The notes under the pieces were generated by a model. The model made no database searches. It saw nothing but the letters and a program-made list of their open reading frames with translations, and had not been told where the DNA came from. DNA of 64,000 bases from Sideroxydans sp. (GTDB lineage Bacteria; Pseudomonadota; Gammaproteobacteria; Burkholderiales; Gallionellaceae): assembly GCA_016124455.1 (NCBI GenBank), contig WGNQ01000002.1, positions 1-64,000 on the forward strand. Direction: 5' to 3'. The position numbers were made by a program, and so were the translations under genes. Positions 54,604 to 64,000 of this stretch are shown piece after piece (within the stretch, counting starts at the first letter, position 1; each line of letters begins with the position of its first letter).

Positions 54604-55754
54604 TAATCCGCCAGGTATGGCAGCACGGCCTGCGCAGCCTTATGCGCCGTATTCTGGGTGAGCGTGGCCTGCATGCCGGTAAAAATTTCCTCGAGCTCGG
54701 CTACCGCCTGTTTGTCCGCCACCAGGTTCAGCAAGGCCTGCGCCAGGTTTTCCGGCAACGCATCTTCCTGCAGCAGTTCCGGCACAACAAACCGTCCGGC
54801 CAGGATATTGGGCAAGCCAACATAGGGCTGATAGCGCTTGCGCTGGGTCAGCCACCAGGAAAGCGCCGGCATGCGGTAGGTAATGACCATGGGACGCTTA
54901 AGCAGTGCCGCTTCCAGTGTAGCGGTACCGGACGCCACCAGCACGCCATCAGCCACGATCATCGCGTCCTGCGCATGGCCGAACAACAAGGTGATCGGCA
55001 GCTCTTCTGCTGCGCAGTGATAAATCGCCTCTTCGAAAATGGCGCGTGTCTCGCGGCTGGCCAGCGGCACCAGAAAGCGCGCATCGGGATATTTGTTGAG
55101 AATCAGCCTGGCCGTCTCGATATAAGTCGCCGCCAGTTGCCGCACTTCGCTCTGCCGACTGCCCGGCAGCAGGGCAAATATCATGGCCTGCTTCGGCAAC
55201 TGCATCTGCTCGCGCAACGCCGCTCGCTTGGGTACCTCGGCCAGCATGTCGGCCAGCGGATGGCCGACATAAGTTACCGGCACCCCTTCCTGTTGATACA
55301 GCGGCACTTCGAACGGAAATAGCGCGAGCACATGCGATACGGCGCGCTTTATTTTCTGGATCCGTTCACCACGCCAGGCCCAGATCGACGGGCTCACGTA
55401 ATGCACGGTGGGAATGCCGTAGCGCTTCAGCTGCAGCTCGAGATCAAGATTGAAATCCGGCGCATCGATCCCGATGAACAAGTCCGGCGCATCGGCAATA
55501 AAGCGGGCGCGCAGCTTGCGGCGGATGCCGACGATTTCGCGATAATGCCTGAGCACTTCGACATAGCCGCGCACCGCGAGCTTTTCCATCGGGAACAGTA
55601 TATCCATGCCGGCTGCCCGCATTCTGGGGCCGCCGATGCCGACAAATCGCACCCCAGGCATGGCCTGCTTGATCGCCGCCATCAAGTGGCTGCCGAGCAG
55701 GTCGCCGGAAGCCTCGCCGGCCACCATGCCGATCACTTTTGTTTGCTGCGCCAT
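54603..55754 (-). CDS. lpxB: Lipid-A-disaccharide synthase
   Basis: 383 residues. It joins lipid X to UDP-diacylglucosamine. N-terminal [21 protein letters not shown] is diagnostic, with [32 protein letters not shown] and [14 protein letters not shown]. It lies 15 bp after lpxA in a minus-strand operon. Confidence 0.98.
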   Translation of the reverse strand: MAQQTKVIGMVAGEASGDLLGSHLMAAIKQAMPGVRFVGIGGPRMRAAGMDILFPMEKLAVRGYVEVLRHYREIVGIRRKLRARFIADAPDLFIGIDAPDFNLDLELQLKRYGIPTVHYVSPSIWAWRGERIQKIKRAVSHVLALFPFEVPLYQQEGVPVTYVGHPLADMLAEVPKRAALREQMQLPKQAMIFALLPGSRQSEVRQLAATYIETARLILNKYPDARFLVPLASRETRAIFEEAIYHCAAEELPITLLFGHAQDAMIVADGVLVASGTATLEAALLKRPMVITYRMPALSWWLTQRKRYQPYVGLPNILAGRFVVPELLQEDALPENLAQALLNLVADKQAVAELEEIFTGMQATLTQNTAHKAAQAVLPYLAD

Positions 55755-55769
55755 GATGCGGAATCCGGA

Positions 55770-56543
55770 TTAGCGGATGATGCCGCGCTCGGAGCGCGCC
55801 AGGAACTCTGCCAGCAGATTGAGTTCCGGATGCTCCTCGGCCTGCGATTCGATCAGGCTCTTCGCGGCTTCCAGCGACAGGCCGGACTTGTACAACGACT
55901 TGTAAGCACGCTTGATGGCCATGATGGCGGAGCTGTTCAAGCCGCGCCGCTTCAGGCCTTCCGAATTGATTCCGTGCGGCGCGGCAGGATTCCCCGATGC
56001 CGTTACATAAGGCGGCAAATCCTGCAACAGGATGGTACCCATGCCGGTGATCACATGCGCGCCGATCTGGACGAACTGGTGCACCACGGTGAAACCGCCG
56101 AGAATGGCATAGTCGTCGACCAGCACATGTCCAGCCAGTTGCGCATTGTTGGCAAAAATGGTGTGGTTGCCAACCTGGCAGTCATGCGCCAGATGCACGT
56201 AGGCCATGATCCAGTTGTCATTGCCGACCCGTGTCATGCCGCCATCCTGCTCCGTACCCAGGTTAAAGGTGCAAAACTCGCGGATGATATTGTTGTCACC
56301 GATCTCCAGCCGCGTCGGCTCGCCCGCATATTTTTTGTCCTGCGGAATTTCGCCCAGCGAACTGAACTGGAAGATATGGTTGTTCACCCCGATGCGGGTA
56401 TGTCCGCCGATCACCACATGCGGGCCGATGACTGTACCGGCGCCGACCTCGACATGCTCACCGATGATGGAATAGGCTCCGACTTCGACATCGTCCGCCA
56501 GTTTGGCGCCGGGATGAATAATAGCCGTTGGATGGCGCATCAT
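55770..56543 (-). CDS. lpxA: Acyl-ACP--UDP-N-acetylglucosamine O-acyltransferase
   Basis: 257 residues from ATG 56543, which overlaps the fabZ stop by 4 bp (ATGA); an extension to 56561 is unlikely. First step of lipid A synthesis. Left-handed beta-helix hexapeptide repeats ([35 protein letters not shown]) and the active-site His in [15 protein letters not shown], then C-terminal helices. Confidence 0.97.
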   Translation of the reverse strand: MMRHPTAIIHPGAKLADDVEVGAYSIIGEHVEVGAGTVIGPHVVIGGHTRIGVNNHIFQFSSLGEIPQDKKYAGEPTRLEIGDNNIIREFCTFNLGTEQDGGMTRVGNDNWIMAYVHLAHDCQVGNHTIFANNAQLAGHVLVDDYAILGGFTVVHQFVQIGAHVITGMGTILLQDLPPYVTASGNPAAPHGINSEGLKRRGLNSSAIMAIKRAYKSLYKSGLSLEAAKSLIESQAEEHPELNLLAEFLARSERGIIR

Positions 56544-56986
56544 TTCTCCCGCATGGTGCACATCAGTTCAGCCTCGGCAGCAACCTGGCCGTCAACCTCG
56601 GCAACCGCCTTGAATTTCCACAGGCCACGCAGGTTACGCGTCAGCGCCACCTTGAGAATCAACTGGTCGCCGGGGCTGACCGGACGCTTGAAGCGCGCAC
56701 CGTCGATACCGACAAAGTAGTACACCGTGTTCTCATCCGGCCTGCTATCCAGGCTTTTGAATGACAACAATGCCGCAGCCTGCGCCATCGCCTCGATGAT
56801 CAGCACCCCGGGCATCACCGGGTGGTGCGGATAATGGCCGGGAAAGAACGGCTCGTTCATGCTGACGTTTTTCAGCGCAACGATCTCCTTGCCTGGTTCG
56901 ACCGACAACACCCGGTCCACCAGCAAGAACGGATAGCGGTGCGGCAAGTGCTGCAGGATTTCATGGATGTCCATGGATGTGCTCAT
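56540..56986 (-). CDS. fabZ: 3-hydroxyacyl-ACP dehydratase FabZ
   Basis: 148 residues with a hot-dog fold: [14 protein letters not shown], then the active-site helix [22 protein letters not shown] carrying the catalytic His and Glu. It dehydrates hydroxyacyl-ACP for fatty acid synthesis, competing with LpxA and LpxD for the same acyl pool. It is 1 bp after lpxD. Confidence 0.98.
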   Translation of the reverse strand: MSTSMDIHEILQHLPHRYPFLLVDRVLSVEPGKEIVALKNVSMNEPFFPGHYPHHPVMPGVLIIEAMAQAAALLSFKSLDSRPDENTVYYFVGIDGARFKRPVSPGDQLILKVALTRNLRGLWKFKAVAEVDGQVAAEAELMCTMREK

Positions 56987-56987
56987 T

Positions 56988-58025
56988 CTATTTTCCCTTC
57001 AATGCTTCGATCTCGTGCTGCAGTATTTTAATTTTGTTCGCCAGCTCATCCAAATGCCGCAAATACGGCGCGTTTCTGCGCCATTCCGCATTGCTGCTGA
57101 ACGGATAGATTGCGGTGTAAGTGCCGGGCTCGCGTATCGACTTGGTAATCAGGCTGCCGATCGAGATTTCGACGTGATCGGCAATCTGCAGGTGCCCGAG
57201 AATGTTGGCTGAACCACCAATCCGGCAATAGCGCCCGATCACCGCGCTGCCCGCGACCCCGGCACAGCCGGCAATGGCCGTATGTGCACCCACGCGCACG
57301 TTGTGCGCGATCTGGATCTGGTTATCCAGCTTCACTCCGTCCTCAATCACGGTATCGCTCAATGCCCCGCGATCTATGGTGGTATTCGCGCCGATTTCGA
57401 CATCGTCGCCGATCACTACCCGCCCGATCTGCGGAATCTTCAGCCAGCGCCCGTCTTCCATTGCCATGCCGAAACCGTCCGCACCGATTACAGCCCCGGA
57501 ATGTACGATCAGATTGTTACCGATTATGCAGTCGTGATACACCACCACGCGTGGATACAGGCGCGCATTCTCGCCGATCACCGTCCTGTCGCCGACACTG
57601 CAGCCTGCCATGACGATGCTGCCCGCACCGATCACTGCGCCCGCACCGATTACCACATGCGCAGCAATGTGCGCGGACGGGTCGACCTGCGCCCCTTCGC
57701 CGATCACCGCACTGGCATGAATACCGGGCACCGCCTTCGATTCTGGATTCAGCAATGCCGAAACCCTGGCGAAATAGGCATACGGGTTGTCGCACACGAT
57801 ACGTGGCAATGCCGTTGCATCGGCATCCGGCTCGCCCAGAATCACCGCGCCAGCTTGCGTGGCAGCAAGTTGCGCGCGGTATTTGCTGTTGCTCAGGAAA
57901 GAAATATGTTGCGGCTGTGCGCTGTCCAGCGTGGCAATCTGCTGTACCCGCACCTCGGGATCGCCCAGCAGGCGGCCCCCAAAACGTGCTGCGATATCCG
58001 CCAACCGGTAAGCTGTCTGCGTCAT
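56988..58025 (-). CDS. lpxD: UDP-3-O-acyl-glucosamine N-acyltransferase
   Basis: 345 residues: an N-terminal uridine-binding domain ([32 protein letters not shown]), hexapeptide beta-helix (about 105-300, with catalytic His in [10 protein letters not shown]), and a C-terminal helix ([15 protein letters not shown]). Third step in lipid A synthesis. It is 18 bp after skp. Confidence 0.98.
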   Translation of the reverse strand: MTQTAYRLADIAARFGGRLLGDPEVRVQQIATLDSAQPQHISFLSNSKYRAQLAATQAGAVILGEPDADATALPRIVCDNPYAYFARVSALLNPESKAVPGIHASAVIGEGAQVDPSAHIAAHVVIGAGAVIGAGSIVMAGCSVGDRTVIGENARLYPRVVVYHDCIIGNNLIVHSGAVIGADGFGMAMEDGRWLKIPQIGRVVIGDDVEIGANTTIDRGALSDTVIEDGVKLDNQIQIAHNVRVGAHTAIAGCAGVAGSAVIGRYCRIGGSANILGHLQIADHVEISIGSLITKSIREPGTYTAIYPFSSNAEWRRNAPYLRHLDELANKIKILQHEIEALKGK

Positions 58026-58043
58026 TCGAACTATGGACGGTAG

Positions 58044-58562
58044 TTAAGGCTTCTCGGCAGGCTTCTCGGTGGCGAGGTAGTTCAGCACTTTTTCTGTGAT
58101 GTCGATCTTGGGACTGCGATAGACCGCTTCCTGCAGGATAAGGTCGTATTTCTCGTTCACTGCGATCGTCTGGATCGCCTTGTTGGCGCGCTCCAGCACC
58201 CCCGCCAGCTCCTCGTTCTGGCGCAGGTTCAGATCCTCACGGAATTCCCGCTGCTTGCGCTGCAGATCCATGTTGGCGCTCGACAGCTCACGCTCCTTGT
58301 TGCGGCGCTCGCTATCCGGCAGCACCGCCCCCTGCTTGCCGAGGAAGTCCTGCATTTCCTTGACCTGCTTGGCCAGTTTCTTGATTTCCTGGTCGCGCGC
58401 GGCAAACTCCTTTTCGATCTTCTGCCCGGCCTTGATCGCAGGCGCGGATTCGCGCAGGATACGCTCGGTATCCACATAACCAACACGGAAGTCGCCGGCA
58501 TGCGCCAGCGCCGCCCCCGCAACCAGCAGTGCCGCCAGCAATACTCTGGATAAAGTTTTCAC
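58044..58562 (-). CDS. skp: Periplasmic chaperone Skp/OmpH
   Basis: 172-residue precursor with signal peptide (1-22, ending AHA). The mature part FRVGYVDTERILRESAPAIK leads into long charged helices (EIKKLAKQVKEMQDFLGKQG) that form the tentacles holding unfolded outer-membrane proteins. It is 17 bp after bamA. Confidence 0.95.
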   Translation of the reverse strand: MKTLSRVLLAALLVAGAALAHAGDFRVGYVDTERILRESAPAIKAGQKIEKEFAARDQEIKKLAKQVKEMQDFLGKQGAVLPDSERRNKERELSSANMDLQRKQREFREDLNLRQNEELAGVLERANKAIQTIAVNEKYDLILQEAVYRSPKIDITEKVLNYLATEKPAEKP

Positions 58563-58579
58563 TTTCAGCTCCTTGTCAA

Positions 58580-60874
58580 TCAGAACAGCGAACCCAGCGT
58601 GAACTGGAATTTCTGCAACTTGTCGCCCGGTTTCTTGTTAAGCGGGAACCCCATGCTCAGCTTGAGCGGACCCGCCGGTGACAGCCAGGCAATCGCCAAA
58701 CCCGCCGAATAACGCAGCCCCATCACATTGGGGTAAACATTCTGCACGATTGGGCCGTAAATCGCACCTGCATCCACGAATGCGCTCATGCGCACCGATT
58801 TTTCCTTGCTCATGCCCGGCATCGGGAACATCACCTCGGCATTGCCGACGATACGTTTATTACCACCGGTCGACAGGCCGGTGGAGTCAACCGGCCCCAG
58901 CGAATTGGAATCATAGCCGCGCACCGACCCCTCGCCGCCCGCATAGAAAGTTTTGAAGAACGGCAACGGCTTGCCGCTGTAGCCCCCGCCCAGCCCGGCT
59001 TCGCCATTCAGCATCAGGGTATAGTCCTGGCTGATCGGATCGAACCACTGATACTGGTAGGTCAGCTTGTAATAGTGCAGGCCGTTCGACACTGGCAGAC
59101 CAACCTCGGCAAATGCCCGCTGCACGGTTCCGTCCGTGGTATAAATTGCGCTGTTCCTGCTGTCCCGGCTCCACCCCACCGTGCCCATATAGTTGTTGGT
59201 GGAATTCCCGAATGTGTTGACGTAATCAATGTAGCGCTGCGGACTGTTTGCCGTCAGGCCGATCTTCGTGCTTTCCAGCGTGAACCCGTAATGGATGGTA
59301 TCGTCCTCGCTGGTCGGCACGCCGAAATTGACACCGGCGCCATAGGTGGACGAAGTATACGGACTCACCACGTTGGTCGATCTCGTGTCTACATTGCGCT
59401 TATAGACGTTGAAACCGCGACTCACGCCATCATCGGTGTAATACGGGTTGCTGTAGGAAACCGCATACACCTGGTTGACCCTGCTGGTGTTGATCTGGGT
59501 CGACAGGTAATTGCCGGAGCCGAACAGGTTGGCCTGGGTAATGGCCGCACTCAGCACCAGACCTTCACCACTGTTGACACCCGCACCCACCGAAAAACTG
59601 CCGGTGGATTTTTCCTTTACCCCGACGTTGACATCAAGCTGGTCGCTGGTTCCGCCCACCGCTGGCGTCTCGATATTGACTTCGTTGAAGAAATTCAGCC
59701 TGTCTACCCGCTGCTTGGACTTCTGTACCTTGGAAGTATCGAACCATGCCCCTTCCATCTGGCGGAATTCGCGCCGGATCACTTCATCGCTGGTCTTGGT
59801 ATTGCCGGCAATATTGATGCGCCGCACATAAATGCGCTGCCCCGGATCCATCATGAACGTGAACGTAACCAGATGCTTCACCTTGTCCAGCTCTGGTACC
59901 GCATTGACGTTGGCGAAGGCATAACCGTCGTCGCCGAGACGGTCACCGATGCGCTTGGTCGATTCGGTAAGCGCCTTACGCGAGAAAGTATCACCAACCT
60001 TCACTGAAATCAGCTTGCGCATCTCGGCATGGGAAAGAATCTTTTCCGGCCCGGCCACCTTGATGCCGGACACCGTGTATTTCGGCCCTTCCGTCACATT
60101 GATGGTGAGGTACACATTCTTTTTGTCCGGCGTAATCGAGACCTGGGTGGAGTCTATGGTGAATTCGAGATAACCCGCATCCAGATAGAAGGAACGCAGC
60201 GTTTCCAGGTCTGCCGCGAGCTTCTGCTTGGAATACTGGTCATTCTTGCTGAGCCAGCTCATCCAGTCCGGCGTACTGAGCTTCATCATGTCCTGCAGGT
60301 CGCTCTCGCTGTAGGCGTGGACGCCGATGATGTTAATCTGGCGGATTTTCGAGGCTTCGCCTTCCGAGACGTCGAATACGATCGCCACGCGGTTGCGCTC
60401 CAGTTCGGTTACCGTGGTCTTCACCGACACGCTGTATTTGCCGCGCGCCACGTATTCGCGCTTGAGCTGCTGTTCGGCCTTGTCCAGCGCCGAACGGTCG
60501 AAGATGCGCCCCTGCACCAGCCCGACATATTTGAGATTGTCGCGCAGCTGATCCTTGGAAAAGGATTTCACGCCATTGATTTCGATACTGGCCACCGCCG
60601 GGCGCTCGCGCACCAGCACCACCAGCACGCCCTGCTCGACTTCCAGCCGCACATCCTTGAAGAACCCGGTGGCAAACAGCGCGTGGATGGTGGAAGCAGC
60701 CACCTCATCGTTCATCTTGTCGCCGACCTTGACCGGCAGATAGCTGAACACGGTGCCGGCTTCGGTACGCTGGATGCCTTCGACACGGATATCCTTGATG
60801 GTGAATGTCTCGATAGCTGCAGCGGAAGTTGCGTACAACAGCGGAATCAGCCCTGCCAGTATTCTTAATTTCAT
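58580..60874 (-). CDS. bamA: Outer-membrane protein assembly factor BamA
   Basis: 764 residues: signal peptide (1-20), five POTRA domains (about 21-420, beginning FTIKDIRVEGIQRTEAGTVF) and a 16-strand barrel with GEGSVRGYDSNSLGP-type loop 6 motif (VRGY) and C-terminal FQFTLGSLF. It inserts beta-barrel proteins into the outer membrane. Normal length. Confidence 0.98.
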   Translation of the reverse strand: MKLRILAGLIPLLYATSAAAIETFTIKDIRVEGIQRTEAGTVFSYLPVKVGDKMNDEVAASTIHALFATGFFKDVRLEVEQGVLVVLVRERPAVASIEINGVKSFSKDQLRDNLKYVGLVQGRIFDRSALDKAEQQLKREYVARGKYSVSVKTTVTELERNRVAIVFDVSEGEASKIRQINIIGVHAYSESDLQDMMKLSTPDWMSWLSKNDQYSKQKLAADLETLRSFYLDAGYLEFTIDSTQVSITPDKKNVYLTINVTEGPKYTVSGIKVAGPEKILSHAEMRKLISVKVGDTFSRKALTESTKRIGDRLGDDGYAFANVNAVPELDKVKHLVTFTFMMDPGQRIYVRRINIAGNTKTSDEVIRREFRQMEGAWFDTSKVQKSKQRVDRLNFFNEVNIETPAVGGTSDQLDVNVGVKEKSTGSFSVGAGVNSGEGLVLSAAITQANLFGSGNYLSTQINTSRVNQVYAVSYSNPYYTDDGVSRGFNVYKRNVDTRSTNVVSPYTSSTYGAGVNFGVPTSEDDTIHYGFTLESTKIGLTANSPQRYIDYVNTFGNSTNNYMGTVGWSRDSRNSAIYTTDGTVQRAFAEVGLPVSNGLHYYKLTYQYQWFDPISQDYTLMLNGEAGLGGGYSGKPLPFFKTFYAGGEGSVRGYDSNSLGPVDSTGLSTGGNKRIVGNAEVMFPMPGMSKEKSVRMSAFVDAGAIYGPIVQNVYPNVMGLRYSAGLAIAWLSPAGPLKLSMGFPLNKKPGDKLQKFQFTLGSLF

Positions 60875-60881
60875 CTATTTA

Positions 60882-62237
60882 TTAACCCAAAATCAGGCGG
60901 CTGATGTCGTTATACAACGCAAAAGCCATCAAAGTGACGAGCAGCGCAATCCCGATATTCTGTCCGACCTCCCACGCCCTCTCGGACACCGGACTGCCCT
61001 TTACCAACTCGGCCGTATAATACAGCAAATGGCCGCCATCCAATAAGGGGATGGGCATCAGATTCAACACCCCCAGACTGATGCTGATCAGCGCCAGAAA
61101 TCCCAGATAGGCGCCCAGCCCCAGCTGTGCCGATTGCCCGGCATAATCGGCAATGGTAATCGGCCCGGACAGGTTTTTCAGCGACACCTGTCCGGTTACC
61201 ATCTTGCCCATCATTTCCAGGCTCACCACCGACGTCTCCCAGGTCTTGCGCATTGCCTGGCCGAGCGCGGCAAACGGCGCATAGCGCACCTCGGTCAGCA
61301 TCGCATCGAATTCCTGCTGCTCGATGTGCGGTGCTGCGCCGATCTTGCCTACCTGCTTGCCATTCTCGCTCACCATTTTCGGGGTCAGCGTAAGCTGCAA
61401 CCGGCTATCACCGCGCTGCACATCGAATTGCAGGGGTTGCCCAGCGTGCGCCCGGACTGCATCGACCAGCTCTTCCCAGCGCGCAATGTCCCGACCGTCG
61501 ATACGCTTGACCACGTCGCCTGCCTGCAGCCCGGCGCGTTGTGCCACGTCGCCATCCGACAATTTACCGATCACCGGCCGCACCAGAGGCTGGTACAGCT
61601 GCAAGCCCAGTTTGCGCATGAAATCGCCGTCCAGGTCAGATGGTGCCAGGCGGCTCAAGTCAAGCACATGCTGGCGCGATCTACCGTCCGCCAGCCGGCC
61701 TTCAACGTTAATGTCTCCGCCCTGCAGCGCCAGGTTCAGCAAGGTCCAGCGCAATTCCTGCCAGCTCGGGATCGCCTGCCCGTTAATGCTGACTATGGTT
61801 TCCTGCGGCTGCAGTTGCGCCTCGATCGCCGGCGTGTCGGGCAGAATGGGGCCCAGTACCGGTTTCAGGCCCGGCACACCATGCATGAACAACGCCCAGT
61901 ACAACACTATCGCCAGCAGCAGGTTGGCCACCGGTCCGGCCACCACGATGGCCATGCGCTGCCACACCGGCTTGCGGTTGAAGGCGCGCGGCAACTCTTG
62001 CGGCTTCACCTCGCCTTCGCGCTCGTCCAGCATCCTGACGTAACCGCCCAACGGAATGGCAGACAGCGCCCACTCGGTCTCGCCCCGGCCAAAATGCCTG
62101 GCATACAGAACCTTGCCGAAGCCCACCGAGAAGCGCAGCACTTTCACATCGCACAACCGGGCTATCCAGTAGTGTCCCAGTTCGTGGAACACCACCAGTA
62201 CCGCGATGGCGACGGCGAAGGCCAGCAGCGTGGTCAT
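60882..62237 (-). CDS. rseP: Regulator of sigma-E protease RseP
   Basis: 451 residues. Zinc motif HELGH (H18, E19, H22) in the first helix; two PDZ domains (about 105-190 and 200-285, with [18 protein letters not shown]); second ligand motif [14 protein letters not shown]. It cleaves anti-sigma factors within the inner membrane. Overlaps dxr by 4 bp. Confidence 0.97.
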   Translation of the reverse strand: MTTLLAFAVAIAVLVVFHELGHYWIARLCDVKVLRFSVGFGKVLYARHFGRGETEWALSAIPLGGYVRMLDEREGEVKPQELPRAFNRKPVWQRMAIVVAGPVANLLLAIVLYWALFMHGVPGLKPVLGPILPDTPAIEAQLQPQETIVSINGQAIPSWQELRWTLLNLALQGGDINVEGRLADGRSRQHVLDLSRLAPSDLDGDFMRKLGLQLYQPLVRPVIGKLSDGDVAQRAGLQAGDVVKRIDGRDIARWEELVDAVRAHAGQPLQFDVQRGDSRLQLTLTPKMVSENGKQVGKIGAAPHIEQQEFDAMLTEVRYAPFAALGQAMRKTWETSVVSLEMMGKMVTGQVSLKNLSGPITIADYAGQSAQLGLGAYLGFLALISISLGVLNLMPIPLLDGGHLLYYTAELVKGSPVSERAWEVGQNIGIALLVTLMAFALYNDISRLILG

Positions 62238-63427
62238 GCCACGGCCACCTGCGTCAGCAAGGCATCGGCCTGGCGGCGCGCCGCCGCATCGGCGGCCAGC
62301 ACATCGTCCAGCACCGTCACCCTGGATACCGGCAACGCCGCCAGCACCTGATCGAGCAGGCGGGGTATGGCCAGGAAAGGAATCCTGCTGTCCAGGAAGG
62401 CGGCCACCGCCACTTCATTCGCTGCGTTCAGCAGTGCCGGTGCGGTTCCACCGGCACGCAACGCCTGGTAAGCCAATGCCAGGCAAGGAAAACGCTCGAA
62501 GTCGGGTGCCGTGAAATCCAGTTGCGCCACCTTGAACAAATCAAGCGGCGCGACCCCCGCCTCGATGCGTTCCGGCCAGGCCAGGGCGTAGGCGATCGGC
62601 GTGCGCATGTCCGGGTTGCCGAGCTGCGCCAGCACCGAGCCATCGACATATTGCACCAGCGAATGAATCACGCTCTGCGGATGCACCACCACCTGGATTA
62701 CGTCCGCAGGGGCATTGAACAGCCAGTGCGCCTCGATCACTTCCAGCCCCTTGTTCATCATGGTGGCGGAGTCGACGGAAATCTTGCGGCCCATGCTCCA
62801 GTTGGGATGGGCGCACGCCTGCGCCGGGGTAACATTGCGTAGTTCGGACAGCGGTGTATTGCGGAACGGTCCGCCGGATGCAGTAAGCAATATTTTGCTG
62901 ATCCCGCTGGCTGCAAGATCGCCAGAATAATTGTGTGGCATGGCCTGGAAAATCGCATTGTGTTCGCTGTCGATCGGCAGCAGCACTGCGCCGCTTTCGC
63001 GTACCGCATCCATGAACACCGCGCCCGCCATCACCAGCGTTTCCTTGTTGGCCAGCAGGATCTTTTTGCCCGCACGCGCCGCAGCCAGCGTAGGCCGCAG
63101 CCCGGCGGCACCGACAATCGCCGCCATGACCGCATCGACCTCAGGCGCTGCCGCCACCTGCTCCAGCGCTGCCACACCGCACAGTACCTCGGTCGTCAGA
63201 CCGCTTTCGGCAACACGCCGGCGCAGTCGCCCTGCGGCCGCCTCGTCCAGCAGCACCGCATAGCGCGGCACAAACTGCCGGCATTGCTCAAACAGCAATT
63301 CATCCTGCAGGTTGGCAGTCAGCGCAAAAATTCGGTAACGATCCGGATGGCGAGCCACCACGTCCAGCGTGCTTTTGCCGATGCTGCCGGTGGAGCCCAA
63401 TACGGACAGATTCATCATGTTGCTCAT
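62234..63427 (-). CDS. dxr: 1-deoxy-D-xylulose 5-phosphate reductoisomerase
   Basis: 397 residues. Second step of the MEP isoprenoid pathway. NADPH motif [19 protein letters not shown], metal-binding DSEHNAIFQ and flexible loop [27 protein letters not shown]. The start could also be the ATG at 63415 (MNLSVLG). Overlaps cdsA by 4 bp. Confidence 0.97.
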   Translation of the reverse strand: MSNMMNLSVLGSTGSIGKSTLDVVARHPDRYRIFALTANLQDELLFEQCRQFVPRYAVLLDEAAAGRLRRRVAESGLTTEVLCGVAALEQVAAAPEVDAVMAAIVGAAGLRPTLAAARAGKKILLANKETLVMAGAVFMDAVRESGAVLLPIDSEHNAIFQAMPHNYSGDLAASGISKILLTASGGPFRNTPLSELRNVTPAQACAHPNWSMGRKISVDSATMMNKGLEVIEAHWLFNAPADVIQVVVHPQSVIHSLVQYVDGSVLAQLGNPDMRTPIAYALAWPERIEAGVAPLDLFKVAQLDFTAPDFERFPCLALAYQALRAGGTAPALLNAANEVAVAAFLDSRIPFLAIPRLLDQVLAALPVSRVTVLDDVLAADAAARRQADALLTQVAVA

Positions 63428-64000
63428 GCCATCCTCTGCAACATCAGGACCAGTGCCGCCAGCGGCAAGGTGGAAGTCAATGCGTCAATACGGTCGAGCA
63501 GGCCGCCGTGTCCGGGCAGCAATGTGCCGCTGTCCTTGACACCTGCCTGACGCTTGATCGCGGATTCAAACAGGTCGCCAACCACCGACAGTGCCACCCA
63601 CAGCCACGACATCAGCACCACCAGCGGAATCGCATATTTCCCGGACAGGCCGCTGCCCCACATGGCCAGCGCCACATACAGCGATACACCGAGCACTGCG
63701 CCCGCTACACCTTCCCAGGTCTTGCCCGGAGAGATTGCCGGCGCCAGCTTGTGCTTGCCGAATTTGCGCCCGGTGAAATAGGCCGCACTGTCCGCCATCC
63801 ATACCAGCGCCATCACACCCAGCAGCAACCACGGGCTGCTCGCGCGCAGGTCTATCATCGCCAGTCCGGTCGGGATCAGCACCGTCCAGCCCAGCAGCGC
63901 CATACCCAGTGGACTGCGTAACTGCCAGCCGCGTACCAGCCACAGCGGAACCAGTACCAGCCACAGCAGCGCAGACAACGCATAGAACGGCAGATGCAGC
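63424..64000 (-). CDS. cdsA: Phosphatidate cytidylyltransferase CdsA (5' end outside the window)
   Basis: The C-terminal about 191 residues of an integral membrane enzyme making CDP-diacylglycerol; the frame is open to the right edge, so the true start lies beyond 64000 and the TTG at 63978 is internal. The CDS signature is complete: [13 protein letters not shown] followed by [20 protein letters not shown]. Several hydrophobic segments are present. Confidence 0.95.
   Translation of the reverse strand, partial: LHLPFYALSALLWLVLVPLWLVRGWQLRSPLGMALLGWTVLIPTGLAMIDLRASSPWLLLGVMALVWMADSAAYFTGRKFGKHKLAPAISPGKTWEGVAGAVLGVSLYVALAMWGSGLSGKYAIPLVVLMSWLWVALSVVGDLFESAIKRQAGVKDSGTLLPGHGGLLDRIDALTSTLPLAALVLMLQRMA

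Noticed and set aside
55332-56720. Open frame of 462 codons opposite lpxB, lpxA and fabZ
   Set aside because: It runs across several certain genes on the other strand and has a composition typical of antisense frames in G+C-rich DNA.

Overview
The window is about 64 kb of a Gram-negative, flagellated betaproteobacterial chromosome. A Nitrosomonadales/Gallionellaceae-type organism is my guess from gene content and order, not a computed placement. It carries LPS lipid A genes (lpxD-fabZ-lpxA-lpxB), bamA, skp, rseP, TonB-dependent uptake, a beta/gamma-type two-domain FlgJ and a moderately high G+C core. The first 2 kb is visibly more A+T-rich and looks acquired.

Layout. (1) 1-5.2 kb: the end of an IS4-type insertion sequence abuts a truncated type I specificity gene (hsdS), followed by a PrrC-type anticodon nuclease and hsdR, the same order as the E. 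coli prr locus. (2) 5.4-17.4 kb: a minus-strand flagellar rod/hook operon flgBCDEFGHIJKL, with flgA divergent. FlgE and FlgL are enlarged by tandem internal repeats, and a conserved 51-bp bipartite element precedes both flgB and flgF. (3) 18.3-22.6 kb: a tightly overlapping cluster of a PLP decarboxylase, a TPR/ATP-grasp protein and a second fold-type I PLP enzyme; this is the best candidate here for an undescribed pathway. (4) 22.8-24.7 kb: tRNA-Glu, tRNA-Ala, gltX and tRNA-Val. (5) 24.7-28.7 kb: a sodium:solute symporter, then a consensus promoter and a GEMM-I (cyclic di-GMP) riboswitch leading to a motB without motA, a small conserved protein and a DUF1614 membrane protein. (6) 28.8-37.4 kb: a complete nine-subunit V/A-type ATPase operon, unusual for a betaproteobacterium. 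(7) 37.4-42.8 kb: an overlapping operon of TonB receptor, ABC-type binding protein and hybrid histidine kinase, with helically phased direct repeats upstream and a small hypothetical gene.

(8) 42.9-49.2 kb: a compact minus-strand housekeeping operon (ratA, rnfH, rnm-like PHP phosphatase, Sua5/YciO, M50 protease, trpS, scpA, scpB, SpoU methyltransferase), with smpB divergent. (9) 49.8-53.5 kb: a PAS histidine kinase, a single-domain response regulator, a REC-PAS protein and a LexA-type repressor whose promoter carries a palindrome. (10) 53.6-64 kb: a CopD-like membrane protein, then the conserved envelope cluster rnhB, lpxB, lpxA, fabZ, lpxD, skp, bamA, rseP, dxr, cdsA; cdsA runs off the right edge.

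The links between genes are mostly operonic. The flagellar structural genes and the riboswitch-controlled motB point to cyclic di-GMP control of motility. The restriction locus couples DNA restriction to a tRNA-cleaving back-up, but its specificity subunit has been cut by the insertion sequence. The receptor/binding protein/kinase set looks like an uptake-linked sensory pathway. Positions, reading frames and motifs were read directly from the sequence; family assignments rest on recognised motifs, and no database search was run.
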